A stretch of DNA of 64,000 bases, taken from the NCBI RefSeq assembly GCF_047511655.1, contig NC_133394.1, forward strand, positions 144,732,343-144,796,342, given 5' to 3'. The DNA comes from Castor canadensis (Eukaryota; Chordata; Mammalia; Rodentia; Castoridae). Numbering within the stretch: the stretch's first letter is position 1; the number at the start of each line of letters is the position of its first letter. Positions 1 through 10,381 of this stretch are shown piece after piece. The notes below the pieces were generated by a model, which searched no databases, was not told the origin of the DNA, and worked only from the letters and a program-made list of their open reading frames with translations. The translations under genes were made by a program, and so were the position numbers.

Positions 1-32
1 CTGAGCCTGTTAGAATTAAAAATATGTCTGGG

Positions 33-108
33 GCTGGGAACATGGCCCAAGTGGTAGAGCGCCTGCCTAATAAATGCGAGGCCCTGAGTTCTAACTCCAG
101 TAATATGT
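33..108 (+). mobile_element. tRNA-derived SINE (beaver/ID-like type)
   Basis: The sequence has a tRNA-like A box region (tggcccaagtggtagagc) followed by 'gcctgcctaa' and a B-box-like 'gagttctaactcc'. It matches the other tRNA-headed SINEs in this window, such as the one at 48844. There is no clear poly-A tail, so this is a moderately diverged copy. Confidence 0.85.
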
Positions 109-954
109 ACACATTTTTTACAGCCATATTCTTAAATATTCAGTGCATTGGCAGGGAAAAACTAAGCAAGCAAAGCAAATAAAGTAAGAATGGATGCATT
201 TTTTAATAAGTAAAGAATCTGATTGGAATCATCTGCAGATGTAACCAAAACCTTGAAAGAGTCAGAAAATAACAGGTGTAAATCTCAGCTCAATCATTGA
301 AGATAGTGCAATGGACAGAGGAAAGAGAGGGCATACGTTTGAAAGCTATTTGGTGCCTTTCTGCATCAGTGTTTGAACAAAAATAAGCTTTTTCAATGCT
401 CTGGTGCTGGTTTTGTTTTAGAAGAGCCCTCTGAAATGGGGAAGGGCAATCAAATTTGCTATTACATGAGGCCAAACTTAATATGAAGTACACTAAGTTC
501 TAAATCTTAACTGCCAGATCCGTCAAAGTGTTGTGAGGCCTCATTTGGCATAGAGAGGAAAATCACTTTCTGACATCTAAAACTTTTGAGTTGTGAGATT
601 CCCTTCTGTGAAAATATTCAAACAGAAAAGTTTCTTGGGCAGGAGTTTGAGTGGTAGGTGAGAGGCTGTGGTCCTGTATCAGTTCCCATTCCCAGATCTT
701 AACAGGAAAATTGTTAACTTTATTTTAACTATTTAACACTTATTCATTTACTCCCACTGTCCTTGGTGAGTGAGATTTTTTAAGAAATATTTCTGCTGCA
801 GCCATATATGTATATAAACCCACAAACAGTCATTCTTTTGTTCCATTTTAAAATTAAATTTATTTTTTGAAGTCACTAACTGATCTCATATCACAAAGTT
901 GATCTCAAAGCCCACAAATAGGCCATGAGCTGAAGTTTAAAAGCCACTGTCCTA
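109..954. other. unannotated AT-rich sequence
   Basis: I see no coding potential and no repeat I can name. A short stretch near 925-955 (aaagccactgtcctaga) resembles the end of a hAT-type MER element but is too short to call. Confidence 0.5.
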
Positions 955-2245
955 GAAGATCATGCCACATTTCTGCCTTATCTTAAAGCCTCTTGTCACC
1001 TCTCAGATGCTGATCTGCCTGAGAAAATAGAAGCAGTCACACAAGAGCTTCCAGTCACTCTGCATCTGTCCCTGGATACCTGGCCATCCCTTCTGCTACA
1101 ATAGATGGCCTTGTCTACACTTATAAGGCCAGACCCTCTACTGTGTCCCATCCTACCTGTCACCTACTCAGGTCCTGGCTCCAACAGTTCTCCCTCTCTC
1201 TCTTTCATTGTCACCACTTTCCTTTCTTGGGAACTCTTCCATGTGTACAAAATTATACTTTACCAGTGCCCATCTTTGAAAAACAAACCCAGACCTTGTG
1301 ACCTCCTGTTATCCCTCTTTAGTTACTGCCTCCTTTTCTACTTTTACCTCTCCTGAACAAGTGCCTATTTGAATCCCCAAGTGAATGTCTTAGAGACACC
1401 TCAACTTTAACATGCCCATGCCTGTAGCATTCTACTGTCCTAGTCCTCATTTGGCACTTTTGTGTTCTACTTGTGAGGTTCTAAACCTTGGAGTCATCCT
1501 CGACTTACAATCTTCTTGTATCATAACCTCACCATCAGAACATGGTGCTTATTCCACTTTTAAATTATATCCAAAATGCAGCCACTTACTGCTCCTACCA
1601 CAAGCAACCTGCTCCAGGCCATCATTATCTCTCACCTCCTAATTGGTCTGTAGCCTCTCATATTACCCCTCTTCAGTCTATTCTCAATGTGGCAGCCACA
1701 ATGGTGCTTTTGAAATGGAAGGAAGATCACGTCAGCTCCACTGATTAAATGCATTTTCTCAGAATAATATTTTCAATAACCTGGTTGCCCCTGCTACTTC
1801 TACCCCACAATGGAATGCTTATTTCTTTAACACACCAGGCCAAGTCAGCCTCAGGACCTTTGCCCCTGCAATTTCCACAGCCTGGAATACTTGTTCCCTA
1901 AATACCAGCAGGCGCTCTCATATTTTTCAAGCTTCTCACACTTATTCGTCACTAATTTTAGGTCTCTGATCAAGGTCATTTTCTCAGTGTTATCTCCTCT
2001 GACTGCTATTATAAAATAGTATGCTCCCCTACAATCTAACCTCCCTGTTACTTATAGACCATTTGGTTTTTCTCCATTTGGCACACTATTTACTAAAGTT
2101 GCTTGTCCTCTATAGACCACAAAACCCATGAGGGAATGTATATTGTCCATCATGTATTTTGCTGCATACTCAGGGCCTAGAATACTGCCTAGCACATAGT
2201 AGACTTCTAAGAGTTATCAAATGCACGTACTGAATGAAGGAACTT
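955..2245 (+). mobile_element. L2 LINE relic (ORF2 RT remnants and 3' end)
   Basis: An old L2 (CR1-clade) non-LTR retrotransposon fragment. Translated pieces around 1470-1520 read LNLGVILD and those around 1675-1730 read PLQSILNVAATMVLLKWK, which match the L2 reverse transcriptase C-terminal region. From about 1830 it follows the L2 3' end: 'caggacctttgcccctgcaa', 'cctggaatacttgttccc', then 'cctagcacatagtag' and a tail near 2240 resembling 'gaatgaa'. The order of segments implies an internal deletion of the central RT domain around 1380-1400. Many stops and frameshifts show it is inactive. Confidence 0.85.
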
Positions 2246-2622
2246 AAAAATATACAGCAATATAGGAAATAATAGCTAAAAGTATATAGGAATAATATGG
2301 GAATATGTTTTTCGGTTGCACATTTACTAGCAGGAGCTACACAAACGACACACCAGTAGTCCTAGGGCTCAAAAAGAAGCCAAGATAATTCTAGGCATCA
2401 ATAGAATAAGTGAGAAAGGACAAGCAGATAAGATATCCTAAGATTGTGACATTGGAGCCAAGACAACCCTGGACTCCAGGGGGCAAGTCTACTGTCTCAG
2501 GAGCCTAGATTTGGAACTCCAGGCTCCAGGAACTAAGATATTTAGGAAAGCGATTGAGACACAGGGTTTATTGCAGGAGTTTGAGCAAAGAGTGATTCAT
2601 AGCTCATAGAAACAGCCATAGA
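2246..2622. other. unannotated sequence
   Basis: Non-repetitive by eye, with no splice-flanked open frame and no repeat I can name. Confidence 0.5.
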
Positions 2623-2730
2623 GCTGGGGGTGTGGGTCTAGTGAAGGATTGCCTGCCTAGCAAGTACAAGGCCTTGAGTTCAAAACCCACCACTGCCAAA
2701 CAAAACCAAAACCAAACACAAAACAAAAAA
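2623..2730 (+). mobile_element. tRNA-derived SINE with A-rich tail
   Basis: It begins 'gctgggggtgtgg' and continues 'gcctgcctagcaagtacaag', then 'gagttcaaaacccaccactg' and an A-rich tail of CAAAA repeats ending at 2730. It abuts the composite SINE that follows, so the second element either inserted at this tail or both are parts of one complex insertion. Confidence 0.88.
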
Positions 2731-3033
2731 GTTGACTCATGTCTGTAATCCCAGCTACTCAGGAAACAGAGATTGGGTGGATCTCAGTTTGAGAACCAAC
2801 CCAGGCAAAAAGTTAGTTCCACCCCATCTCAATAAGCCAGCATGATGGCACACACCTGTGATCCTAGGCATGCTAAAGTCAGAGGTAGGAGGATCCTATC
2901 CAGGGCCAGCTTAGAGTAAAACCATGAGACCCTATCTGAGGAACAACTACTGCAAACAAGGACTGGGGGTGTTGTTGACGTGGTAGAACACCTGCCTATC
3001 AAGCATGAGTCCCTAAAATCAAGCCGTATATCA
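2731..3033 (+). mobile_element. composite SINE: two B1-like units plus tRNA-like unit
   Basis: A first 7SL/B1-like unit ('ctgtaatcccagctactcag') runs to about 2835. A second ('cacacctgtgatcctaggca') runs to about 2955. A tRNA-like unit ('gtggtagaacacctgcctat') runs from 2961. The same three-part order is seen in reverse at 37840-38161. The tail is continuous with a GGAA microsatellite. Confidence 0.82.
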
Positions 3034-3099
3034 GGAAGGAAGGAAAGGAGGGAAGGAGGGATAAGGGAAGGAAGGAAGGAAAGAAGGAAGGGAGGAAGG
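3033..3099. repeat. GGAA-rich microsatellite
   Basis: Imperfect (GGAA/GGGA)n tract directly at the 3' end of the composite SINE. It probably expanded from the SINE tail. Confidence 0.95.
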
Positions 3100-3109
3100 C
3101 TAACACTGA

Positions 3110-4240
3110 TCATGCCCAAATTCTGTCATATTGATGCAGTGCCCCAGAATTGGATTTTCTCAATTAGTTACTGTTCTATTTTTCTTAGCCTCCCTTTATT
3201 AGCTCTCTCATCACTCTTATTCTCTTTACATACCTCTTATATGTTGGAGTTCCTTGGAGTCATAGTCTTGATCCTTTTCTTTACCTCCACATACTCTTTT
3301 TCTAGGTGCCCTCATCCACTATCATGTTTTAAAATACCATCTATACTCCTAACCTTTTCAAAATCAATCTGTCTTGTGTTGCGGTCAAAACTGTATTTCC
3401 ATCTGCCTGTTAGCCATGTGGCTGGCAGGGCCTGAGACACATCAATCCAAGTGTGTCCATACCTGGACTACCATTTTCCCCAAACCTGCTTCTCCTCTTT
3501 TGCTCCTTGTCTGGGCTGATGTCATCATCACACAACCAGTTTCTCAAGTGGGAGACACGAGTCATCCTTTTCCTCCCTGTCTCTCACCCTCTAGAAACAC
3601 TTGGTTACTATACCCTGTCATTACCGCTACAGAAATGTTGCTCAAATGTCACTCCTTCAGTCAGTCTCCACTACTTAGCTCTGCATCTTTCCTCTGTCCT
3701 GCTCTACTGCACATCCTCTTAGCCCTTCCTACAGTTCCTCTTCTAAATCACTTGTTCCCTTTAATAACCTCAAAACAAAATTATGTTCCTGCCACCCTGT
3801 CCTTGTCAGTAACCACCTACATAGCTCTCCCAGTATCAAGTCCAAACCTGCTAGTGGATAGGACACTTCAAATTTATTGGTAACTGACCTCTTTCCTTTT
3901 ACCACCTGACACTGCCCATGTTCTCTGATCTCTTGAATCACTCACGTCTTCTCTCAACTTTGCCTTTGCACATGATGATTCTAATTCCTGGAGTGCCCCT
4001 GACCTCTTTTCACCTAGTAAATGTTTCCTTACCTTTTAGGACCCATCTCAAAATCTTAATCTTTCTTAACTTGCCTAAACAGTGAGCTTAACTCTCTTCT
4101 ATGCTTCTCACAGCATTGTATATGTTTTTATTATAATGGGTGTCACATGGACAATAATTATCCCTGAGTTCCCCTGACCTGCTACAATAATTACGAATGC
4201 ATAATACTTGCTGGTTAGTAATTGATTGATGAATGCTGGA
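3110..4240 (+). mobile_element. L2 LINE relic (ORF2 RT to 3' region)
   Basis: A second degraded L2 copy in the same orientation as the one at 955. 'ttggagttccttggagtcatagt' (3244-3266) sits where L2 has the GVPQGSVLGPLL block, followed by a degraded 'aaataccatctatac' where YHLYADD should be. Further on come 'cagtatcaagtccaaacctg' and 'ctttgcctttgcacatgatg', typical of the L2 end region. Boundaries are approximate. Confidence 0.75.
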
Positions 4241-4350
4241 GGAGGGAAAGATACAAGGAAGTGAAGGAAGAAAAGAAGAGAAAGGAAGAAAAGTGATGTG
4301 ACATTTTGTGGAGATCTGTGGCCTTATTGACATAAGTTTGCTGGAGGGAA

Positions 4351-4448
4351 AAAATTCAAAATGAGCAGACTACAAAAAGAAAAACCTCACCCCCTTTCCA
4401 AAATTCAAAATGAGCAGACTACAAAAAGAAAAACCTCACCCTCTTTCC
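4351..4448. repeat. 49-bp tandem duplication
   Basis: Two adjacent copies of a 49-bp unit starting 'aaaattcaaaatgagcagac', at 4351-4399 and 4400-4448, differing by one base (ccc versus cct). The near-identity implies a recent local duplication. Confidence 0.97.
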
Positions 4449-4879
4449 AATATTTTCCTTGTTAATTAATACTAAACTAAATGCTGTATTCTAGCTATTA
4501 CAAACTCCATTCTGGTTATTATACCATCTAAGTATGAACTCATTGATGAAAGAAAGCATACGGATCTTTCCTAGATGACAAAGTATAGCCCCCAACAATA
4601 AAAGACCTTTGCAAATGGTTTTACTCTTCTGGAGCCTGGGAGATCTGCCATCCAACTGTGATACTCCCATTTGGAAGAAAGGCCTTTGGTCTCTGAATTA
4701 GTTCCTGCCACAATGCTCATTGGGCACTCAAGTTCAATGACTTGCTGCTGTATTGTCACTTGTCTTCTCTCCTAAAGGCCTCACTAACTCAATTCAATTG
4801 TATGCCTTTGGAAGTGGGGGCTATGCCGTACATATTCTTCTATATTCCTACTCCTTATTGATTCACTTTTGTTTCCAGA
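4449..4879. other. unannotated sequence
   Basis: No gene or recognisable repeat seen. Confidence 0.5.
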
Positions 4880-4990
4880 AACTATCTGTTGAGGACGTAT
4901 TTTGTGTCAGATACTATGCTAGGCACAGAGGATACAATTGAGAACAGAACTGAAAATACATACATTATTCTGTTGATCCTAAGAAGCTGT
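4880..4990 (-). mobile_element. L2 3'-end fragment
   Basis: The plus strand reads 'tcagatactatgctaggcac' then 'aggatacaattgagaacaga', the reverse complement of the L2 3' terminus. Confidence 0.65.
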
Positions 4991-5412
4991 AAATAAATGT
5001 TGTCATTGATAAGTTATGATGATTCTCTCCCTAATTGTTTAGGTAGAGTCATACACAGTGAGGCTGCAGACTGAAACTGACCTACTAAATTGGAATCTTG
5101 CTTGCTACAACCTGGTCCTACAGGCTGGTCATGGGTGGAGGCCTGTGATGAATACAGAGTATTGCGATATGGCAATATGGCAGATTCAGCATGAAGGCAG
5201 TAGAAATCACTCACCAAAATACATTCTAATCCTAGCTTCAAATGGGATTTTCCTTTTTTTTTTATCTCCTGTTGTTGTGACACTATACTTTGCAAATACA
5301 TAAAGCAAATAATACTCTATCTTGTAGTTGGAAAACCAAAGTTCAGAAGCAGTTATTTGCTTTAAGTAGTTTGTATAGAATGGGCAATAACCACACGCCT
5401 CTCCCCCATGCA
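4991..5412. other. unannotated sequence
   Basis: No repeat or coding segment recognised. The short frames here have no supporting homology that I recognise. Confidence 0.45.
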
Positions 5413-5554
5413 TCAGTTAGGTTTCTGTAGCTTTGACAAATACATGAGGAAAAAACTTAAAGAGGGATTGTTGATTGGTTCAGAGTTTTAGAGGGTTTAG
5501 TCAATCAAGGTAAGGAAGGCAGAGGAACTCACATCGTGGTGGCCAGAAAATTAG

Positions 5555-5620
<66 letters not shown>

Positions 5621-5835
5621 TACCTACACTAGCAGACTTTTCCTTTTTCCCCTTTTATTCCATCTTGGTGCCTTTGGGATGGTGCCACCCAAATCAGTGT
5701 GGGTCTTCTCCCCTTCATTATTCCTCTCTGGAAATACTCTCACAGACACACCCAGAGGTGTGCTTTGCTGATCTCTTAGTTGCTTCTTAATACAATAAAG
5801 TTGCTAAGAGAGACCATCACATCCTACCTCTTAGT
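5413..5835 (-). mobile_element. MaLR/ERVL-like solo LTR, antisense
   Basis: The left end 'catcagttaggtttctgtag' followed by 'gacaaatacatgagg' and 'ggttcagagttttagagggt' resembles the reverse complement of a MaLR-type LTR 3' end. The right part ('ctctcacagacacacccaga') resembles the reverse complement of the 5' part of such LTRs. A CA/GA microsatellite sits inside. The subfamily is not resolved. Confidence 0.55.
5554..5620. repeat. (CA)n(GA)n compound microsatellite
   Basis: About 14 CA units followed by an interrupted GA run, inside the antisense LTR. Confidence 0.98.
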
Positions 5836-5967
5836 CTTCTGCCTAATTAAGTGGCCCTTGGACTAGCACCACAGGAAGAGGCAAAGAGGGGGCTACAAAT
5901 AGCTAAGCAAAATGGAGCCACAGTGACAGACACTTCAACTCAGTGGCTGAGTTCTATAATGTTGAGG

Positions 5968-6475
5968 ACATATCTGTACTCTCATGCTCACTGCAGCATT
6001 ATTTACAGTAACTAAGTTAGGGGATCAACTTAAGTATCCACCAGTAGATAAATGCATGAAGACAATGTGCATATCTGTCTGTCTATCTATCTATCTATAC
6101 TATGGAATACAATCCATCCTTAAAAAACAAAGAAATTCTTTTGTTTATAATGGCATAAATAAATCTGTGGAACATTACACTAAATTAAAAAAGCCAGGCA
6201 CAGGAAAACAAAAAGCCCATGTCCTCACTTGTAGGTAGAGTCTAAAACAAGCTCATAAAAGCAGAGTAGAATGGTGGTTGCCAGAGGCTGGGGGTGGGAC
6301 GTGGGCTGAAGAGATGATGGTAAAATGGTAATCTTTGGAACAGATAGCATTAGTATCTGTGAGGGTGACAACCATCATCCGTGATGTGGAAGTTATTGTG
6401 AGGATAACCAGAAGTATTGTAAATACAGTTCTCTATAGTGTCTTAAGCAGTAGAAATGTTTAAGTAAGCAAATAA
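5968..6475 (+). mobile_element. LINE-1 3' end (ORF2 C-terminus and 3' UTR)
   Basis: It reads 'actgcagcattatttacagt', 'tatggaatacaatccatcct' and 'ggttgccagaggctgggggt', the usual order at the end of L1 ORF2 and the start of the 3' UTR in older L1 families. It carries a small TCTG/TCTA microsatellite at 6073-6099. Confidence 0.88.
6073..6099. repeat. (TCTG)n(TCTA)n microsatellite
   Basis: Short tetranucleotide run inside the L1 fragment. Confidence 0.95.
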
Positions 6476-6814
6476 AAAGTCATAGCTGTCTGCATGGCAG
6501 ATGAGTGGACTTCTAGAATGAACTAGAAAGTCAGTTGGAAGAACACAATACTAGTCCTAGGGACTGAACAGTAAAAGCAAATATAAAAGAAAAAAATTAC
6601 CAAACAACATACAAATGGATAATGGTCATTGTAGCAACATACCTGTTTATCAGTAGCAGAAGGAAAAATCCAAGTTAAAAATGAAAAAAGACACTGAATT
6701 TCTCCTACACCTAGGAAAAGAAGAAAACTTACTGAAAGTTAAATGTTAAATGTATTTCAATGACTACTTAAACCATCTAAGGAAGACCAGTACATATGTA
6801 GGGAAACTTCAGAT
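6476..6814. other. unannotated sequence
   Basis: Could be diverged L1 3' UTR, but I cannot support this. Confidence 0.4.
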
Positions 6815-6960
6815 TTAAGAAGAGAGTTGAATTCCAGTACCAGTACTATCACCTGCAGGTGGGATGTATTAACCTGGGCAAGTTAACCAATTTCATCCTA
6901 TTTTCTCCTTTGATAAACAACAGGGAAATATGCATGAATATATTCAAAATATAATTATTT
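6815..6960 (+). mobile_element. MIR SINE fragment
   Basis: It contains 'cctgggcaagttaaccaatt' followed by a 'ttttctcctttgataaa' segment, the MIR core order. Confidence 0.6.
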
Positions 6961-6974
6961 CACTGTGTAGTTGA

Positions 6975-7186
6975 TATAAAAGTTTTGACTGCATCACTGC
7001 TTCCTCTGTATCTATTGAGATGATTATGGTGTATTACACCACAATTCAATGTATTACATTGATTGAGTTTCAGATTCTAAACTAGCCTTGCATTCCTGGG
7101 ATAAATCCCACTTGGCCATGGTATATAACTTTTGGTAAGTCATTAGATCTGGATTGCTTATGTTTTCTTGAGTATATCTGTATCTT
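6975..7186 (-). mobile_element. LINE-1 ORF2 fragment, antisense (part 1)
   Basis: The plus strand reads 'ctctgtatctattgagatga' and 'ccttgcattcctgggataaa', the reverse complement of a conserved part of L1 ORF2. It is interrupted by MER2 at 7187-7382 and resumes after it. Confidence 0.88.
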
Positions 7187-7382
7187 CAGTCATGCGTTGC
7201 TTAATTACGAGAATACTTCTGAGAAATGTGTCCTTAGGCAATTTTGTAACTATGTGACCATCAGAGCATATTCTTACACAAAATAAAGATAACTGCAATG
7301 CTACTGTGTGATATAATCTTACATGACCACCATCATGTATGTGATCCATAGTTGAGCAAATGTTGTACAGCACAACTGACTG
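7187..7382 (+). mobile_element. MER2 (Tigger-type DNA transposon)
   Basis: It starts 'cagtcatgcgttgcttaatt' and ends 'gcacaactgactg', close to the inverted terminal repeats of MER2. Inside it has 'gagaaatgtgtccttaggca' and 'tataatcttacatgaccacc'. It is inserted in the antisense L1. Confidence 0.88.
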
Positions 7383-7690
7383 TATACTCGTAAGGAATAT
7401 TGATCTGTAGGTTTTTCTTCCTTGTAATGTTTTTGTCTGCAGTAATAAATTTTGTCTTAAGGTCTGTTTTGTCCAATACTAATAGAGCCACTAGAGCACT
7501 TTTGGATATTGCCTATATAGTACACAGTTTTCTGTACTTTTATTTTCAACTTACTTGTAAATTTGAATCCACTGTGACACTTGTAGTTGGCATGTAATTG
7601 GACTATGTGTTCTCCATTTTGCCATTCTCTGCCTTTGGATGAGCAGAGGTACAAACTTTTATTGGTGGAATGATATAGTCATTATTTCAT
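7383..7690 (-). mobile_element. LINE-1 ORF2 fragment, antisense (part 2)
   Basis: It continues with 'ggaatattgatctgtaggtt' and 'cttaaggtctgttttgtcca', antisense L1 ORF2 motifs. It is collinear with the piece before MER2. Confidence 0.8.
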
Positions 7691-7966
7691 AAACTGTATT
7701 CATTGATTTTTACAAATTAGTTAATGATAACTAGCATATTAACATCATAACTGACCTGTTTCTAATTAATAAAAATGGATTAATCATTTTTATCAGATCT
7801 GTATTATTTTAATTTTGATCTCTTTTCATAAGCTTTCAGGATTCATTTTGTAATTATTTCTCAAAGCCTTTATAATATTTCTTGTAATGGATATTAACAC
7901 ATTTATTTAAATTGAAAAATAAAAGCAGATTTTTTTTTTCTGAAAAAATTCAGTTTGGCTTATTGA
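7691..7966. other. AT-rich, unannotated
   Basis: Very AT-rich with no nameable element. It may be degraded L1. Confidence 0.4.
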
Positions 7967-8095
7967 TTTGTCAATCCAATATATGGTGTACATTTTCCAT
8001 AAATTGAGTTAAACATGAAGCTCTACAGTTTTTATTTCATATATATATATGAAATCCAAGGGGAAAGTACACCATATTTGAAATCAATGAGAAAA
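7967..8095. repeat. imperfect palindrome
   Basis: The arm 'atatggtgtacattttcc' (7981-7998) pairs with 'ggggaaagtacaccatat' (8060-8077). A perfect inner palindrome 'tttcatatatatatatgaaa' lies between them. An outer 'attgattt' pairs with 'aaatcaat', offset by a few bases. It could be a degraded MITE or a chance AT-rich hairpin. Confidence 0.75.
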
Positions 8096-8779
8096 AAAAT
8101 TTCCAAATATTTAGAAAGAATTTTTTCACTTTTTAATACAATCATGAATATCAAATTATAATATTTGGATTGTGTTGGATACATTTAAAAATGATAAAGT
8201 AATGATGTTTAAAGTAATATATATATATACAGAAAATTACCTCCTTTGCAACAATTTCAGTTTATAATATTTTTAAATGAGTTAAATTATATAATGTACT
8301 TGAATGTGTTCAAATATAATGCCCATTTAAAAATATTTGAAACTTCAGATAATTCTTAAGGTAAAGAACTGAAGACTTAGATTAGAGAATAAAGCCATTC
8401 CAGATTCATATCCAGTTGCCTTATTTATTTGTATCTTCCCAGTGCTAATGACATTTCAATCATTGAGTGAATGAATGGATTAAATATCCTGAATGGTATC
8501 ATTACAAATTATATGCTTATTGTCTAAGATAAGGACCACCCTGGATCCAGAGTTCTTCTTTCCTAGGTTAGGTAATTATCAGTTGGTAGGTAGAGAGAGC
8601 TGAGTTCTACTGGAGATGAGGAAAGAGAGGGGCAGTATAATGCCTATCGTTCTGGATGGAGAAGATAATCCTAGGTAGCTAGTTTAACTTTGTCAGACTC
8701 AGAAAAAGAGAGAAAGGCTGAACATAGACTTAAGAGAGATCAACAAAGTATTAATATCCATATACAACAATTAATTTAA
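8096..8779. other. AT-rich, unannotated
   Basis: Mostly AT-rich with a short (AT)n at 8218-8229. A possible L2 3' tail ('cattgagtgaatgaatgg') lies near 8461-8478 but is too short to be sure. Confidence 0.4.
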
Positions 8780-9760
8780 ATTTTATAAGCATTTCTTGAA
8801 CATCTTCTTCTTGTTTGACACTGTTAGGCACTGAAGAAAGATAGGATATATAAACAATGTACTTAAACCAAGAAGTCTGATGAAGCAGGGTAATTCCTAG
8901 AAGAGGGATATATTATTTTGTAGGTTCAACTATTTGACATTGCTCTTATTTGCCTATTTTTCAACTGACCCAAACTGTTAATTCATATGGTTCAACCTAG
9001 AGGTATTTGTAAATTCAGATAAGAGAACAATAAATCTGGAGAGATTGATTAATCAGGAATGCTGTCAGTAGCACTTGAGCTGGGCGTTGGAGAATGAGGA
9101 AGAAGGTGAGTGAATAGATAGGTGGTAGACAGGGGATCTGAGGTAGCAGGATAGTGGAAGTGGAGAGGAATGGAAGGTGCAGGTGTGTTCTCTGAATTGA
9201 TATCTGGGACTCGTGACTAAGAGTAGAAAGAAAGTGGCCTGAGGTTTATGTGAAGAGTTCTGTGGGCCCAGGAAGATACTAATGAGTTGGCAAAGGTAAA
9301 CCACTAAAGGTTTTCCTAGAGGGAGTATTGTAAACAGATACAAACTTTAGAAGAATATCTCAGCTGGCTGAATGAGGAGTGGTAGTAGGTATTGCAGTTG
9401 ACACTGGAGGCAATGAGATGCTTAGAAAACTCCTTCAGCTGTCAAGATGGACTCCGTAAATGGGGTTGAGAAATGGAACATGTTTCTCTGATAGAATTGT
9501 CATGATTTGGGCAATGATTATGTTTGAGGGGTTATTTTATGATGCACAGATTCTGAGTGGAGGAGGAGAGTAAGCTATGTGGAGATATCCTAGAGTAAGA
9601 GTAAGGTTTTGGTCTATGGGTCATAGCTCTTTGGTGTACTGTTGATAACTGAAGCTATAAAAGTAGAAGTGATCATTAGGGAAATTTAACTTGGGAGAAA
9701 GGACAATAGAGTAAAGGAAAGAGGACAGAGAAGGGGGTCAGGAATGGAGGTGTACTTGGC
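8780..9760 (-). mobile_element. L2 LINE relic, antisense
   Basis: The plus strand starts like the reverse complement of the L2 3' end ('gcatttcttgaacatcttct', 'gttaggcactgaagaaagat'). It then reads 'cacttgagctgggcgttgga' near 9073 and 'aaggttttggtctatgggtc' near 9604, both found in antisense L2. Strongly diverged. Confidence 0.6.
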
Positions 9761-9984
9761 ACTTTACAACATTTTGTCTCCTTATTTACCTTTGTCTGCC
9801 ATTCAAAGGTACTGTAAGACTAGCTGCAAAGGCAGGAGCTAGATCTTATCTATTCTTTGCATCCTCGAAGCTCACACATACCCAAGAGGTAGCCATTTAA
9901 AAAAAAAATGTTTGCCGGATCATACCTTAACCTTCATGGGGTATTGTCTTTTGTCTAGGTTAAAAGTATTATTCTCAATGCCAC
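9761..9984. other. unannotated, possible short L2 fragment
   Basis: 'aaaggcaggagctagatctt' near 9827 resembles the L2 'gagggcagggacc' segment. Too short to assign firmly. Confidence 0.35.
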
Positions 9985-10140
9985 ACAGGTGCCATTGCAT
10001 TTCATCCTTCACAATAGCTGTATGAGTCAATATTATTATTATATCTATATTTTTAAAAGTGAAGAAACTGGAGCATGAACTTTTTCAGGGTTATAATTGA
10101 ACCATGCATGTGCCTGAATCCAGAGTAAGTAGAGTCAGAA
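9985..10140 (-). mobile_element. MIR SINE fragment, antisense
   Basis: The order 'caatagctgtatgagtcaat', 'gtgaagaaactggagcatga' and 'gaatccagagtaagtagagtc' fits antisense MIR. Confidence 0.7.
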
Positions 10141-10381
10141 TGACTTCCACTTTGCACATTGAAGTTTATAATTGAATTTCATAAAAATTCTGGTATCCCC
10201 AGTAACTGTGAGATATAGTGAGGGGGAAAAATATTATTCACATATGATTGGTAAGTAAATGAAAGCTAAATTTAAATAAATTCATGAAGACACTTGACTT
10301 TCAAGTGGCAAACTACCATCTTCAGAGTTACAGTACAGCTGTTCAGTTTTGCAACTATTTAGTCTTGTCATTTCTGTTCAG

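Noticed and set aside
3374-3883. Open frame of 169 codons on the plus strand
   Set aside because: It lies inside the L2 relic and is not in a consistent RT frame, so it is a by-product of pyrimidine-rich sequence.
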